This document shows positions 1 through 9,690 of a stretch of DNA of 64,000 nt, piece after piece. How positions within the stretch are numbered: the stretch's first letter is position 1; the number at the start of each line of letters is the position of its first letter. The notes under the pieces are model-generated. The model ran no database searches. It was not told the origin of the DNA and saw only the letters and a list, made by a program, of their open reading frames with translations. The stretch spans positions 1 to 64,000 of the forward strand of contig NZ_SDWV01000010.1 of NCBI RefSeq assembly GCF_004137345.1, in the 5' to 3' direction. This stretch comes from Nocardioides zhouii (GTDB lineage: Bacteria > Actinomycetota > Actinomycetes > Propionibacteriales > Nocardioidaceae). The position numbers and the translations under genes are program-made.

Positions 1-266
1 AGCTCGGCGACACAGAACTCCGCGACCAGCGGGCAGCCTTCGCCGGCGATGGGTTCCTCGTGCTCGCAGCCGGGGACCGTGAACGCCGCCGCAGAGTGGA
101 TCGACTCGGGCGGGTGGAGGTCGGCCCACCGGGCGGCGAGGTCGAGCTGATCGGCGGCTGCGCGGTTCTCGGTGGCGCGGCGCTCGCGCAGGGCTGACAG
201 CAGCTCGGAGGCGGTGAGGTCCTCGACCTCACCTACCTCCTGAACCTGCTGCAGCGTGTCGATCAT
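1..266 (-). CDS. DUF222/HNH endonuclease-family protein, N-terminal part (runs off left edge)
   Basis: Translation from the ATG at 266 on the minus strand gives 88 residues with no stop before the window edge. The stretch [16 protein letters not shown] followed by a [20 protein letters not shown]-like segment is, from memory, typical of the N-terminus of the DUF222 (13E12 repeat-type) proteins that are multi-copy in Nocardioides and usually end in an HNH nuclease domain; that domain would lie outside the window. A role in DNA cleavage is inferred from the family and not visible here. It is divergent from rimO, 142 bp away. The start has no strong Shine-Dalgarno sequence. Confidence 0.7.
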   Translation of the reverse strand, partial: MIDTLQQVQEVGEVEDLTASELLSALRERRATENRAAADQLDLAARWADLHPPESIHSAAAFTVPGCEHEEPIAGEGCPLVAEFCVAE

Positions 267-408
267 GTGTTCGATCTTACGGAAGCCCACCGACAGTCGG
301 CCACGACCGGAACGGGACCTGTGGAGAGGTTCGCAGGCGCCGGGTGAGGCTGCTCACCGCACCGTCGTTGCGGGTCCGCACACGGCGAACCGGCATACTC
401 ACGGTGCG

Positions 409-1905
409 ATGACCACCACCGAATCCGAGACCCCCGCCGTCGAGACTCCCGCGCCGCTCCAGGTCGCGGTCGTCACGCTCGGTTGCGCGCGCAACGAGGT
501 CGACTCCGAGGAGCTGGCCGGGCGCCTGGAGGCGGGTGGCTTCGTGCTGGTCGCCGACGCCGAGGACGCCGACACCGTGGTGGTCAACACCTGCGGTTTC
601 GTCGAGGCGGCCAAGAAGGACTCCGTCGACACCCTGCTCCAGGCTGCGGACCTGAAGGTGGAGCACGGTGGCCGGGCGAAGGCTGTCGTCGCAGTCGGCT
701 GCCTCGCCGAGCGCTACGGCAAGGACCTCGCCGAGTCGCTGCCCGAGGCCGATGCTGTGCTCGGCTTCGACGACTACCCCGACATCGCGGCCAAGCTGCG
801 CGCGATCGTCGGAGGCGAGGTGCACCACCCGCACACGCCGTCCGACCGGCGCCGGTTGCTCCCGATCACGCCGACCGAGCGCGACGCCTCCACCATCTCG
901 GTGCCGGGCCACCAGGTCGAGGTCGCGGACGTGACCGACATCGGTGCCGGCGCACCGGCGACCGGACCCCGTGCCGTACGCCGTCGCCTCGACGCCGGCC
1001 CGATGGCACCGCTCAAGCTCGCCAGCGGCTGCGACCGCCGATGCTCGTTCTGTGCGATCCCGAGCTTCCGCGGCTCGTTCGTCAGCCGTCGGCCGAGCGA
1101 CGTCCTCCAGGAGGGCCAGTGGCTGGCCACGCAGGGCGTCAAGGAGCTCTTCCTCGTCAGCGAGAACTCCACGTCCTACGGCAAGGACCTCGGCGACCTG
1201 CGGCTCCTCGAGACGCTGTTGCCCGAGCTGTCCGGCATCGACGGCATCGAGCGCGTACGCGTCTCCTACCTCCAGCCCGCCGAGACGCGTCCAGGCCTGA
1301 TCGAGGCCATCGCCGACACCCCCGGCGTCGTGCCCTACTTCGACCTGTCCTTCCAGCACGCGAGCGCCACGGTGCTGCGCCGGATGCGGCGCTTCGGCGA
1401 CCCCGAGAGCTTCCTCGACCTGCTCGAGCGGATCCGGTCGCAGGCCCCACTGGCCGGCGTACGGTCCAACGTCATCGTCGGCTTCCCCGGCGAGACCGAC
1501 GAGGACCTGCAGACCCTGTGCGACTTCCTCGAGGCCGCCCGGATGGACGTCACCGGCGTCTTCGGCTACTCCGACGAGGACGGCACCGAGGCCGCCGCCT
1601 TCGCCGACGACCTCAAGCTCGACGAGGACGAGATCCGCGCCCGCACCGAGCACGTGACCGCGCTCGTCGAGGAGCTCAACGCCCAGCGGGCCGAGGAGCG
1701 CGTCGGCGAGCAGGTGGTCGTGCTCGTGGAGTCCGTCGAGGACGGCACCGTCGAGGGGCGCGCCGCACACCAGGGGCCTGAGGTCGACGGTACGACGTCG
1801 CTCACCGGCGCCGGTGACGCTCGCGTCGGCGACCTGCTGGCTGCCACCGTCGTCGGGACCGACGGCGTCGACCTGATCGCGCGAGTGGACGGAGCGACCG
1901 GATGA
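409..1905 (+). CDS. rimO: ribosomal protein uS12 methylthiotransferase RimO
   Basis: RimO is a radical-SAM enzyme that methylthiolates an aspartate of ribosomal protein uS12. The 498-residue product shows the N-terminal UPF0004 cluster cysteines C26 ([12 protein letters not shown]), C62 (NTCGF) and C98 (VGCLAERY), and the radical-SAM triad C208-x3-C212-x2-C215 (GCDRRCSFC). A C-terminal TRAM-like region follows. The NEVDSE and FRGSF signatures favour RimO over MiaB. The reading frame stays open upstream to about 256, but the ATG at 409 is chosen because the conserved domain begins 17 residues after it and homologues start there; the upstream translation is unlike the family. The stop overlaps the start of pgsA in ATGA, so the two are probably cotranscribed and translationally coupled. 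Confidence 0.96.
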   Translation: MTTTESETPAVETPAPLQVAVVTLGCARNEVDSEELAGRLEAGGFVLVADAEDADTVVVNTCGFVEAAKKDSVDTLLQAADLKVEHGGRAKAVVAVGCLAERYGKDLAESLPEADAVLGFDDYPDIAAKLRAIVGGEVHHPHTPSDRRRLLPITPTERDASTISVPGHQVEVADVTDIGAGAPATGPRAVRRRLDAGPMAPLKLASGCDRRCSFCAIPSFRGSFVSRRPSDVLQEGQWLATQGVKELFLVSENSTSYGKDLGDLRLLETLLPELSGIDGIERVRVSYLQPAETRPGLIEAIADTPGVVPYFDLSFQHASATVLRRMRRFGDPESFLDLLERIRSQAPLAGVRSNVIVGFPGETDEDLQTLCDFLEAARMDVTGVFGYSDEDGTEAAAFADDLKLDEDEIRARTEHVTALVEELNAQRAEERVGEQVVVLVESVEDGTVEGRAAHQGPEVDGTTSLTGAGDARVGDLLAATVVGTDGVDLIARVDGATG

Positions 1906-2546
1906 CCGACCCGATCAGCGAGCCGACCAGCACGGAGCCGCGCCAGGTCTCGAACTGGAACATCGCCAACGTGCTGACGGTGCTGCGCATCGCGATGGTG
2001 CCGCTCTTCGGCTGGGCGCTGCTGCACGACGGCGGCGACGACCCGCTCTGGCGCTGGGTGGCGTTCGCCCTGTTCGCCGTCGCGATGATCACCGACAAGA
2101 TCGACGGCGACCTCGCCCGCAAGCACGACCTCATCACGGACTTCGGCAAGATCGCCGACCCGATCGCGGACAAGGCGATTACCGGCATGGCCTTCATCGG
2201 CCTCTCGCTCGTGGGCGACATCTGGTGGTGGGTCACGATCGTCGTGCTGCTGCGCGAGTGGGGCGTGACCCTGCTGCGGCTGTCGGTCCTCAAGTCGGTC
2301 GTCATCCCGGCCGCGATGAGCGGCAAGATCAAGACCGTTCTCCAGGCCTTCGCGCTCGCCGGTCTGACCTGGCCGCTGCCGCACGGCGACGCCCACGGCG
2401 GGGCCTTCGACTTCTGGCCCGGCCCGCTCGGCGAGGTGCTGTTCTACATCAGCCAGGTCGCGCTCGCCGCCGCCGTCGTCATGACGATGTGGTCCGGCTG
2501 GGAGTTCGTCCGAGAGGTCCGCAAGCAGCGTCCGCGCGTGGGCTGA
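1902..2546 (+). CDS. pgsA: CDP-diacylglycerol--glycerol-3-phosphate 3-phosphatidyltransferase
   Basis: PgsA makes phosphatidylglycerol phosphate from CDP-diacylglycerol in the membrane. The 214-residue protein carries the CDP-alcohol phosphotransferase signature D-G-x2-A-R-x8-G-x3-D-x3-D at about residues 67-89 ([20 protein letters not shown]) and has several hydrophobic segments consistent with about five or six membrane helices. It starts at the ATG that overlaps the rimO stop by 4 bp. rimO-pgsA-cinA-clgR is a conserved actinobacterial order, but here pgsA and cinA are separated by about 6.6 kb containing two secreted enzymes and a GH15 gene. Other CDP-alcohol transferases share the motif; the position next to rimO supports PgsA. 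Confidence 0.92.
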   Translation: MTDPISEPTSTEPRQVSNWNIANVLTVLRIAMVPLFGWALLHDGGDDPLWRWVAFALFAVAMITDKIDGDLARKHDLITDFGKIADPIADKAITGMAFIGLSLVGDIWWWVTIVVLLREWGVTLLRLSVLKSVVIPAAMSGKIKTVLQAFALAGLTWPLPHGDAHGGAFDFWPGPLGEVLFYISQVALAAAVVMTMWSGWEFVREVRKQRPRVG

Positions 2547-2659
2547 CCCCACGGAGAGTTCGCGGAGCGGCCACGCCGGGTTCACGGGGCAGGGGTGGGC
2601 ACAGCGCGAGCCGTGGGTGATGATGCCTCGGTCACGTCCCCTGAACCCTCGGAGTTCAC

Positions 2660-4723
2660 ATGCGCTCATCCGCGCTCGCCTCGCGGCGTCGCAGAGGCCT
2701 GGCCAGCACACTGGTCGCCGCCCTCGTCGCCACCCCGCTCGCTGCCACCCTGGCCTCGCCCGCTGCAGCTGCGGCAGCCATCCCCATCGCCCAGGTCCAG
2801 GGCACAGGACCGGCGTCACCTCTCGTCGGCACCACCGTCACGACCCGTGGGATCGTCACCGCCGCGTACCCGAGCGGGGGCTTCTTCGGGTTCAACATCC
2901 AGACGCCCGGCACGGGCGCGGCGAACATCGACCTGGGAACCCACACGGCATCGGACGGCCTGTTCGTGCGGCAGACGACCGGCAGCGTCGCGACGACCCC
3001 GGGCACCTACGTCGAGGTCACGGGCACCGTGTCGGAGTTCGCCGGCGCGACCCAGGTCAACGTCGCGCCCGCCGGCATCACGGTGCTGGGCGACACCGTC
3101 CCGCCGGTGGTCACGACCACCACGGCGACCTGGCCCCGGTCTGCCGCCGCGAAGGAGTCGCTCGAAGGCATGCGATATCGCCCGACCGGCGACTTCACCG
3201 TGTCCAACACGTTCTCCACGAACAACTTCGGCGAGGTAGGACTCGCGCAGGGTTCCCAGCCGCTCATCCAGCGCACCGAGGTCGAGCTGCCTGGCCCGGC
3301 CGCGTCGAGCCCGACCGAGGCGGACAACCTGGCCCGGGGAGTCGTCCTGGACGACGGCGCCTCGACCAACTTCCTGGCCACGTCGACGAACCCGTCGGTG
3401 TGCGGCAGCCGCCCCACGCCGTGCCTGTCGAACGGCGCCCTCACGCCGCCGTACATCTCCACCACGGCGCCGGTGATCGTCGGCGCAAAGGCAACCTTCA
3501 CCAGCGACGTGATCTTCACGGAGGGCGGCGTGCCCGCCTCGCCGACGTACCGCTTCCAGCCGCTGACGACCGTGGTCGGCCCCGGCAACGCCGGCGCTCC
3601 TGCGACGTTCGAGAACACCCGCACGGCTGCGCCCGACGAGGCCCTGATCAACGAGGTCGGCCGGGCCGACCTCAAGGTCGCGTCGTTCAACGTGCTCAAC
3701 TACTTCACCACGCTGGGTGACGCGAACGACGACAACGTCGGCGATGGCGGATGCACCCCGTTCCGCGACCGCGACGGCGACGGCAATTCCGTCAACAGCG
3801 GCTGCGACCAGCGCGGCGCCTGGGATCCCCGGGACCTCGAGCGCCAGCAGTCCAAGATCGTCTCGGCGATCAACGCGCTCGACGCGGACGTCCTCGGGCT
3901 GATGGAGATCGAGAACTCCAGGACGCTCGGCGAGACGCCCGACGAGGCGACCAACACCCTGGTGGCCGCGCTCAACGCGCAGGCGGGTGCCGGCACCTGG
4001 GCGGCGAACCCGTCCTCGACGGATCTTCCGGCCGGCGGCATGGACGTCATCACCAACGCAGTCATCTACCAGCCGGCCAGTGTCGACCGTGTCGGCCGAT
4101 CGCGCGCACTCGGCAACCTGAGCGACGCGGGGGAGGCGTTCGACAACGCGCGCGAGCCGCTGGGACAGGTCTTCAAGCCCGACGAGGGTGGGAAGCCCTT
4201 CCTGTTCGTGGTCAACCACTTCAAGTCGAAGGGGTCCGCTGGTCCCAACCCGGGCGACGCCGACGCGGGTGACGGCCAGGGCGCGTCCAACGGCTCGCGC
4301 AAGCTGCAGGCCGCCGCCCTGCGTGACTGGGTCGCGTCGCTGCAGGCCGCGATGGAGGTCGACTCGGTGGTCCTGGCCGGTGACTTCAACTCGTACGCCA
4401 TGGAGGACCCGCTGCGGATCCTGTACAGCGCCGGCTACACCAACGTCGAGCAGGAGTTCGGCAACGGCGAGTACTCCTACTCGTTCTCAGGCCTGTCCGG
4501 TTCGCTGGACCACATCCTCGTCAACAGGTCGGCGTTGCGGCGCTCGACGGGTACCGACATCTGGAACATCAATGGCGGGGAGTCACTGGCGCTGGAGTAC
4601 AGCCGGTTCAACTACCACGGCACCGACTTCCACGCGGCCGGGCCGTACCGCTCGTCCGACCACGACCCGGTCCTCCTCGGCCTCAGCCGACAGGGGTCGA
4701 TCCCAGGACCCCGGAACCGGTAG
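2660..4723 (+). CDS. secreted ExeM/NucH-family endonuclease (endonuclease/exonuclease/phosphatase fold)
   Basis: The 687-residue product starts with an arginine-rich Sec/Tat-like signal peptide ending in an alanine run (about residues 1-40). An OB-like nuclease-associated domain follows (about 45-150). An endonuclease/exonuclease/phosphatase domain begins with LKVASFNVLNYF (about 338), includes the catalytic MEIEN segment, LAGDFNS (about 572) and ends with SDHDPV (about 666). This arrangement matches ExeM/NucH extracellular nucleases, which degrade extracellular DNA. No C-terminal anchor or sorting signal is visible, so release is likely. A purine-rich CGGAG lies just before the ATG. With the next gene, a secreted 5'-nucleotidase, it would form a scavenging pair that turns DNA into nucleosides and phosphate (inference). 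Confidence 0.9.
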   Translation: MRSSALASRRRRGLASTLVAALVATPLAATLASPAAAAAAIPIAQVQGTGPASPLVGTTVTTRGIVTAAYPSGGFFGFNIQTPGTGAANIDLGTHTASDGLFVRQTTGSVATTPGTYVEVTGTVSEFAGATQVNVAPAGITVLGDTVPPVVTTTTATWPRSAAAKESLEGMRYRPTGDFTVSNTFSTNNFGEVGLAQGSQPLIQRTEVELPGPAASSPTEADNLARGVVLDDGASTNFLATSTNPSVCGSRPTPCLSNGALTPPYISTTAPVIVGAKATFTSDVIFTEGGVPASPTYRFQPLTTVVGPGNAGAPATFENTRTAAPDEALINEVGRADLKVASFNVLNYFTTLGDANDDNVGDGGCTPFRDRDGDGNSVNSGCDQRGAWDPRDLERQQSKIVSAINALDADVLGLMEIENSRTLGETPDEATNTLVAALNAQAGAGTWAANPSSTDLPAGGMDVITNAVIYQPASVDRVGRSRALGNLSDAGEAFDNAREPLGQVFKPDEGGKPFLFVVNHFKSKGSAGPNPGDADAGDGQGASNGSRKLQAAALRDWVASLQAAMEVDSVVLAGDFNSYAMEDPLRILYSAGYTNVEQEFGNGEYSYSFSGLSGSLDHILVNRSALRRSTGTDIWNINGGESLALEYSRFNYHGTDFHAAGPYRSSDHDPVLLGLSRQGSIPGPRNR

Positions 4724-4752
4724 GACGTACATCTGATCCACCGCGGAGCACG

Positions 4753-4788
4753 ACGGCCCGGTCACCCCGCACGGGGTGGCCGGGCCGT
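4753..4788 (+). terminator. intrinsic-type hairpin after the ExeM-like nuclease gene
   Basis: A 16-bp stem (4753-4768 with 4773-4788, one G-U pair) closes a 4-nt loop 30 bp after the nuclease stop codon. There is no U-tract, as is usual for high-GC actinobacterial terminators. It separates the nuclease from the 5'-nucleotidase gene. Confidence 0.75.
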
Positions 4789-4879
4789 TCACCCGTGCGA
4801 GGCACTCCCTCTGCCGCGAGGTAAAGGCCAAGGGTTAGGGTGACCCGACTCACACCACCCCCCTGACGAAAGGCCACTC

Positions 4880-7276
4880 GTGCCAGCTTCACGATCCGGT
4901 CGCCGACTTGCCGTCGCGACCTCGCTGACGGGGCTCCTCGCAGCCCCCCTTGCCGTCGTAGCCGTGGCTGCACCGGCGCAGGCAGCGACGTCTGTCGACG
5001 TCCAGATCCTCGCGACCAACGACTTCCACGGGCGACTCGCAGACCGCCCGACCGGCTCGAACAACCCCGAGCCGATCGAGATCGCGTCGGTCATGGCCGG
5101 TGCGGTGAAGCAGCTGCGCGGCGCGAACCCCAACACGATCTTCGCCGCCGGCGGCGACATGATCGGCGCCTCGACCTTCGAGTCGTTCATCCAGCACGAC
5201 AAGCCCACCCTCGACGTGCTCAACGAGGCCGGGCTCGCCGTCTCGGCGGCAGGCAACCACGAGTTCGACGCCGGCTACGCCGACCTGGTGAACCGGGTCA
5301 TGAAGCCCTACGACGCGACCAGCAACCCCGAGGGCGGCGCCACCTGGCAGTACCTCGCGGCCAACGTGCGCAAGCGCTCCGACAACTCCTACGCCCTGCC
5401 CGACGTCGCGGCCTCACCCGGCACCTCGGACGGCGGCACCTGGATGACGACCACTACCGGTGGCGTGGACGTCGGGTTCATCGGTGCGGTCACCGAGGAC
5501 CTGCCGTCGCTCGTCAGCCCCGCCGGCATCGCCGACATCAAGGTCTCGAGCATCATCGCGGAGACCAACGCCGCTGCTGACGCCCTCAAGGCGCAGGGTG
5601 CAGACCTCGTTGTCATGCTGGTGCACGAGGGCGCCGCCACGCGCGACATCTCTTCGGCCACGGACGACTCGGCCTTCGGTCGGATCGTCAAGGGGGTGGA
5701 CTCCGACGTCAACGCGATCGTCTCTGGTCACACCCACCTGTCGTACAACCACACCATCGGTGGACGCCCTGTCGTCTCCGCCGGTCAGTACGGTGCGAAC
5801 CTCAACCAGCTCGTCTTCACCGTCACCGACCCCGACGACAACAACACCACCAACAACTCGACGGTGGCGGTCAAGTCGCAGACGACCTTGGCGCTCTTCG
5901 GTCCCGACCCGGACCGCAACGCCGACGGCAGCGTCAATGGTCCCAAGGCGACCCCGCCGCTCTACCCGGTCGACGCCAACACCAAGGCCATCGTTGACGC
6001 CGCCTTCGCCAAGGCAGACGTCCTCGGCGCCCGGGTGCTCGGCAAGATCGCCGGTCCCTTCAACCGCGCCAAGGTCGCGGACGGCTCCGAGAACCGAGGT
6101 GGCGAGTCCACCCTCGGCAACCTCGTCGCGGAGGTCCAGCGCTGGGCGACGTCCACGCCGGAGGCCGGCACCGCGCAGATCGCCTTCATGAACCCCGGCG
6201 GCCTCCGCGCCGACATGGCTGGTGCGGCCGGCGGCTACCCCGCCAACCTGACCTACAAGCAGGCCGCGGTCGTCCAGCCGTTCGCCAACACGCTGGTCAA
6301 CATGAAGCTGACCGGCGCGCAGATCAAGACGGTGCTCGAGCAGCAGTGGCAGCGTGACGACAAGGGCGTCGTCCCGACGCGTCCGTTCCTCCGCCTGGGT
6401 GTCTCGGAGGGCTTCTTCGCTACCTACGACCCCACGAAGGCCGAGGGCAGCCGCGTCACCAGCATGTGGCTCAACGGCAAGGCCATCGAGCCCGCCACGG
6501 CGTACTCCGTGACGGTCAACTCGTTCCTGGCCAGCGGCGGCGACAACTTCCGCGGCTTCAGCACCGGCACGGGCAAGCGCGACACCGGCAAGGTGGACCT
6601 GCAGGCCATGGTCGACTACATGGCGAGCAAGGCTGCGACGACCCCGCTCGCGGTGAACAAGGAGCAGCGCCAGGTCGGCATCACGTGGCCGGCCGACGCG
6701 CCGCGCTTCTACCGGATCGGCCAGGACGTCAAGCTCTCGCTGTCCTCGCTGGCGATGACCTCGCCCGCCGACGCGCGTGACTCCGTGCTGAACATCAAGG
6801 TCGGCGACCGCACTCTCAACCCGACCCCGGTCGACAACACGCTCACCACGACGCCGTTCGACGAGGCCGGCACGAGCGCGGTGTCGGTCAAGCTGAAGGG
6901 CAAGACCCGTACGGGCAAGCAGCTGCTCACGTTCACCGGTCCCACGACCGGCACGACGTTCTCGCTGCCGATCGACGTGCGCAAGGCCAAGGGTGTCCTC
7001 GACGTCACCACCAAGCCCGGTCGCATCGTCCGGGGCGAGACCCGCACCAAGGTCAAGATCAAGGCGTCCGCGCTCGGCATCTCGAAGGTGACGGGCAAGA
7101 TCAAGGTCAAGGTCGCCGGGCAGGTCTACAAGCTCAAGCTCACGAAGGGCAAGGCGGTCCTGCGTCTCGACGCATTCGCCAAGACCGGCAAGAAGAAGAT
7201 CGTGGTGTCCTACCTGGGCAACCGCAAGATCCGCGGCACGAAGCAGGTCGTGAAGATCATGGTGCGCCGCGGCTGA
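4880..7276 (+). CDS. secreted bifunctional metallophosphatase/5'-nucleotidase
   Basis: The 798-residue protein begins at a GTG preceded by GAAAGG. It has a signal peptide (about residues 1-36, ending in AQA), a calcineurin-type metallophosphatase domain with metal-binding motifs TNDFHGR (about 46), GGDMIGAS (about 90), GNHEF (about 124) and GHTHL (about 283), and a 5'-nucleotidase C-terminal domain (about 400-590, with NRGGESTLGN and a SGGDNF substrate motif). The last about 170 residues look like beta-rich Ig-like repeats rich in Lys and Thr, perhaps for cell-wall attachment; no LPXTG motif is seen. The family hydrolyses nucleotides outside the cell to release nucleoside and phosphate. A strong hairpin follows the gene. 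Confidence 0.92.
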   Translation: MPASRSGRRLAVATSLTGLLAAPLAVVAVAAPAQAATSVDVQILATNDFHGRLADRPTGSNNPEPIEIASVMAGAVKQLRGANPNTIFAAGGDMIGASTFESFIQHDKPTLDVLNEAGLAVSAAGNHEFDAGYADLVNRVMKPYDATSNPEGGATWQYLAANVRKRSDNSYALPDVAASPGTSDGGTWMTTTTGGVDVGFIGAVTEDLPSLVSPAGIADIKVSSIIAETNAAADALKAQGADLVVMLVHEGAATRDISSATDDSAFGRIVKGVDSDVNAIVSGHTHLSYNHTIGGRPVVSAGQYGANLNQLVFTVTDPDDNNTTNNSTVAVKSQTTLALFGPDPDRNADGSVNGPKATPPLYPVDANTKAIVDAAFAKADVLGARVLGKIAGPFNRAKVADGSENRGGESTLGNLVAEVQRWATSTPEAGTAQIAFMNPGGLRADMAGAAGGYPANLTYKQAAVVQPFANTLVNMKLTGAQIKTVLEQQWQRDDKGVVPTRPFLRLGVSEGFFATYDPTKAEGSRVTSMWLNGKAIEPATAYSVTVNSFLASGGDNFRGFSTGTGKRDTGKVDLQAMVDYMASKAATTPLAVNKEQRQVGITWPADAPRFYRIGQDVKLSLSSLAMTSPADARDSVLNIKVGDRTLNPTPVDNTLTTTPFDEAGTSAVSVKLKGKTRTGKQLLTFTGPTTGTTFSLPIDVRKAKGVLDVTTKPGRIVRGETRTKVKIKASALGISKVTGKIKVKVAGQVYKLKLTKGKAVLRLDAFAKTGKKKIVVSYLGNRKIRGTKQVVKIMVRRG

Positions 7277-7296
7277 GGCACACCTGAACAGCACAC

Positions 7297-7336
7297 CCGG
7301 AGGCCCGGTCATCGTCCGCGATGACCGGGCCTCCGG
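7297..7336. terminator. perfect 18-bp hairpin between convergent genes
   Basis: Positions 7297-7314 are the exact reverse complement of 7319-7336, with a 4-nt loop. It sits between the stops of the 5'-nucleotidase (plus) and the GH15 gene (minus), so it probably terminates transcription from both sides. Confidence 0.88.
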
Positions 7337-7357
7337 CCGTGCGGGGGGCGTGGCCGG

Positions 7358-9124
7358 TCAGCGCAGCGCGAGCGCCGCCTGCACCAGCGTCAGGTGGCTG
7401 AACGCCTGGGGGAAGTTGCCGACCATCCGCCCGTGCGCAGGGTCGTACTCCTCGGACAGCAGGCCGACGTCGTTGGCCAGCCCGCACAGCCGGTCCATCA
7501 GCTCGGCGGCCTCGTCGCGGCGACCGGCGGCGGCGAGGGCCGAGACCAGCCAGAACGAGCAGGCCAGGAACGGGTGCTCGTCGCCGGCCAGGCCGTCGAC
7601 GCCCGTCTCGGTGCGGTAGCGCAGGAGCAGGCCGTCGGACATGAGGTCGCCGGTGATGGCGTCGATGGTGCCGAGCACCCGCGGGTCGTCGCCGGGGAGG
7701 AAGCCGACGAGCGAAATCGTGAGCAGCGAGGCGTCCACCTCGCGGGTGTCGTAGTGCTGGGTGAAGGTGCTGCGTTCGGAGTCGAAGCCCTTGTCGAGGA
7801 CCTCCTCGCGGACCCGGTCGCGCAGCTCGCGCCAGCGGTCGACCGGTCCCTCCAGGCCGTGGTCCTCGACGGCCTTGACGGCCCGGTCGAAGGCGACCCA
7901 CACCATGACGCGGGAATGGGTGAAGTGCCGCTGCGGGCCGCGGATCTCCCAGAGCCCGTTGTCGGGCTCGTCCCAGTGGTCGGCGAGCTCCTCGACGAGC
8001 GCCCGCTGCAGCGACCAGGAATTGCGGGTCTCGTCGAGGCCGGCCTGCCGGGCCAGCTCGAGCGCGATCATCACCTCGCCGAGGACGTCGTTCTGCCGCT
8101 GCGAGACCGCGCCGTTGCCGATGCGGACGGGGCGGCTGTCGGCGTACCCCGGCAGGTGCTCCACCACCAGCTCGGGCAGCTGGCGTCCGCCGTCGACGGT
8201 GTACATGATCTGCAGGTCCGCGGGGTCGCCGGCCACGGCACGGAGCAGCCACTGACGCCAGTGGAAGGCCTCGTCCTCGTACCCCGCGCTCAGCAGCGAC
8301 TCGAGGGTGAGAGCAGCGTCGCGGAGCCAGCAGAAGCGGTAGTCCCAGTTGCGCTCGCCGCCGAAGTCCTCGGGCAGGGACGTCGTCGGCGCCGCGACGA
8401 TTCCGCCGGTCTCCTCGTGGGTCATCAGCAGGAGGGTGAGCAGGCTGCGGCGGACCATGTCGGCGTGCGGCACGTCGTCGGGGGACTGCGCCGACCACTC
8501 ACGCTGGGCGTCAATGGTGGCGGCGATGCGCTCGTCGAAGCCGAGCGGCTCGGGGATGTCGCGCCACGAGCGGACCCAGGTCGTGGAGAAGGTGACCTCG
8601 TCTCCCTCGCTCATCTCGAACTCGTCGGTGTGGTGACCGCCGACGGCGCGGGGGAGGCGCGGACCACGCAGGATCAGCTTGTCGGGTCCGGCGACCGCCA
8701 CGATGAGGTCGTTGCCGTGGGCGTGCTCGCGGGTCACCCACGGCCGGATCCGGCCGTAGTCGGTGCGCACCACCCAGTCGTGGCGGATCCGCACCGTGCC
8801 GCGCATGCAGGTGAGGCGGCGTACGACGTCCGCGCGCCCGTCGCCGGTGGGCATCAGGTCGAGCAGCACGACCTCGCCCCCGGCCGTGGTGAACGTCGTC
8901 TCGAGCAGCGCCGTGCCGTCGACGTACCTCCGGTTCGTGGACTCGACCTCGTCGGCCGGTGCCAGCAGCCACCGGCCGTTGTCCTCGGTGCCGAGCAGTG
9001 CGGCGAAGCAGGCAGGGGAGTCGAAGCGGGGCAGGCACAACCAGTCGATCGAACCGTCCTTGCCGACCAGCGCCGCGGTGCCTCGGTCGCCGATGAGCGC
9101 GTAGTCCTCGATGGGGAGTGCCAT
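7358..9124 (-). CDS. glycoside hydrolase family 15 protein (trehalase/glucoamylase type)
   Basis: The 588-residue cytoplasmic protein starts MALPIEDYALIGDRGTAALV and carries the GH15 pattern DGSIDWLCLPRFDSPACF near the N-terminus, WDYRFCWLRDAALTLESL in the middle of the (alpha/alpha)6 barrel, and a late SEEYDP...GNFPQAFSH segment with the expected catalytic glutamate. There is no signal peptide, so the substrate is intracellular. Characterised mycobacterial relatives of this architecture are trehalases; glucoamylase or dextran-type activities also occur in GH15, so the exact substrate is uncertain. It is divergent from cinA with only 18 bp between start codons. Glycogen genes (glgA, glgC, pgm) occur elsewhere in the window. 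Confidence 0.9.
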   Translation of the reverse strand: MALPIEDYALIGDRGTAALVGKDGSIDWLCLPRFDSPACFAALLGTEDNGRWLLAPADEVESTNRRYVDGTALLETTFTTAGGEVVLLDLMPTGDGRADVVRRLTCMRGTVRIRHDWVVRTDYGRIRPWVTREHAHGNDLIVAVAGPDKLILRGPRLPRAVGGHHTDEFEMSEGDEVTFSTTWVRSWRDIPEPLGFDERIAATIDAQREWSAQSPDDVPHADMVRRSLLTLLLMTHEETGGIVAAPTTSLPEDFGGERNWDYRFCWLRDAALTLESLLSAGYEDEAFHWRQWLLRAVAGDPADLQIMYTVDGGRQLPELVVEHLPGYADSRPVRIGNGAVSQRQNDVLGEVMIALELARQAGLDETRNSWSLQRALVEELADHWDEPDNGLWEIRGPQRHFTHSRVMVWVAFDRAVKAVEDHGLEGPVDRWRELRDRVREEVLDKGFDSERSTFTQHYDTREVDASLLTISLVGFLPGDDPRVLGTIDAITGDLMSDGLLLRYRTETGVDGLAGDEHPFLACSFWLVSALAAAGRRDEAAELMDRLCGLANDVGLLSEEYDPAHGRMVGNFPQAFSHLTLVQAALALR

Positions 9125-9142
9125 GCGGTTAGTCTCGCCGAC
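9125..9142. promoter_or_regulatory. overlapping divergent promoters, GH15 gene / cinA
   Basis: Only 18 bp separate the two start codons. On the plus strand TAGTCT (9130-9135) is followed by 7 nt and the GTG of cinA. On the minus strand GAGACT (9136-9131) is followed by 6 nt and the ATG of the GH15 gene. The two hexamers overlap by five bases, which suggests two leaderless transcripts from one nearly symmetric -10 element. This is inferred from spacing only. Confidence 0.55.
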
Positions 9143-9634
9143 GTGTGGTCAGAGGTGTCCGCGGCGCGCGTGCTCGACGCACTGGTCGCGCGCGGCGAGA
9201 CCGTCGCGACTGCCGAGTCGCTGACGGGCGGGCTGCTGTCCTCCCTGCTGACCGACGTGCCCGGTGCGTCGCGCAGCTTCGTGGGCGGCGTGGTGTCGTA
9301 CGCGACGCGGGTGAAGGTGTCGGTGCTCGACGTGCCACCCGACCTCGTCGAGCGGCACGGCGTGGTGTCGGAGGAGTGCGCGGTCGCGATGGCACGCGGC
9401 GTACGCGGACGGCTCGACGCCACCTGGGGCGTGGCCACGACGGGTGTCGCTGGACCGGACATGCAGGACGGACAGCCCGTCGGGACCGTGTGGGTGGCCG
9501 TGGCCGAACCTGATCACGTGGCGGCGCGGTTGCTGGCCCTCACCGGCGATCGGCGGGCGATCCGCGAGGCCACCTGCGAGGCCGCGCTGTCCCTCCTGCA
9601 GGACCTCCTGCGGGAAGAACCGGGCCTCGGGTAG
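9143..9634 (+). CDS. cinA: CinA C-terminal domain protein (nicotinamide-nucleotide amidase, PncC type)
   Basis: The 163-residue protein consists of the CinA C-terminal (PncC) domain alone: TAESLTGGLLSSLLTDVPGAS, a GGVVSYA segment, and GVAGPD...GQPVGTVWVAVA. The family deamidates nicotinamide mononucleotide in pyridine-nucleotide salvage. The start is taken at GTG 9143, 7 nt after a TAGTCT hexamer (leaderless-like). Actinobacteria usually place this gene between pgsA and clgR; here it remains next to clgR but is separated from pgsA. The stop TAG lies within TAGCGT, another -10-like hexamer that could serve clgR. Confidence 0.9.
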   Translation: MWSEVSAARVLDALVARGETVATAESLTGGLLSSLLTDVPGASRSFVGGVVSYATRVKVSVLDVPPDLVERHGVVSEECAVAMARGVRGRLDATWGVATTGVAGPDMQDGQPVGTVWVAVAEPDHVAARLLALTGDRRAIREATCEAALSLLQDLLREEPGLG

Positions 9635-9690
9635 CGTTGGGGCAGACGACTTCCTCGACAGAGCCCTCTCCCAGAGCAAGGACCTCGCGC

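Noticed and set aside
277-1770. Long open frame antisense to rimO
   Set aside because: Mirror frame of a real high-GC gene; no recognisable domain, and rimO fits its family over the full length.
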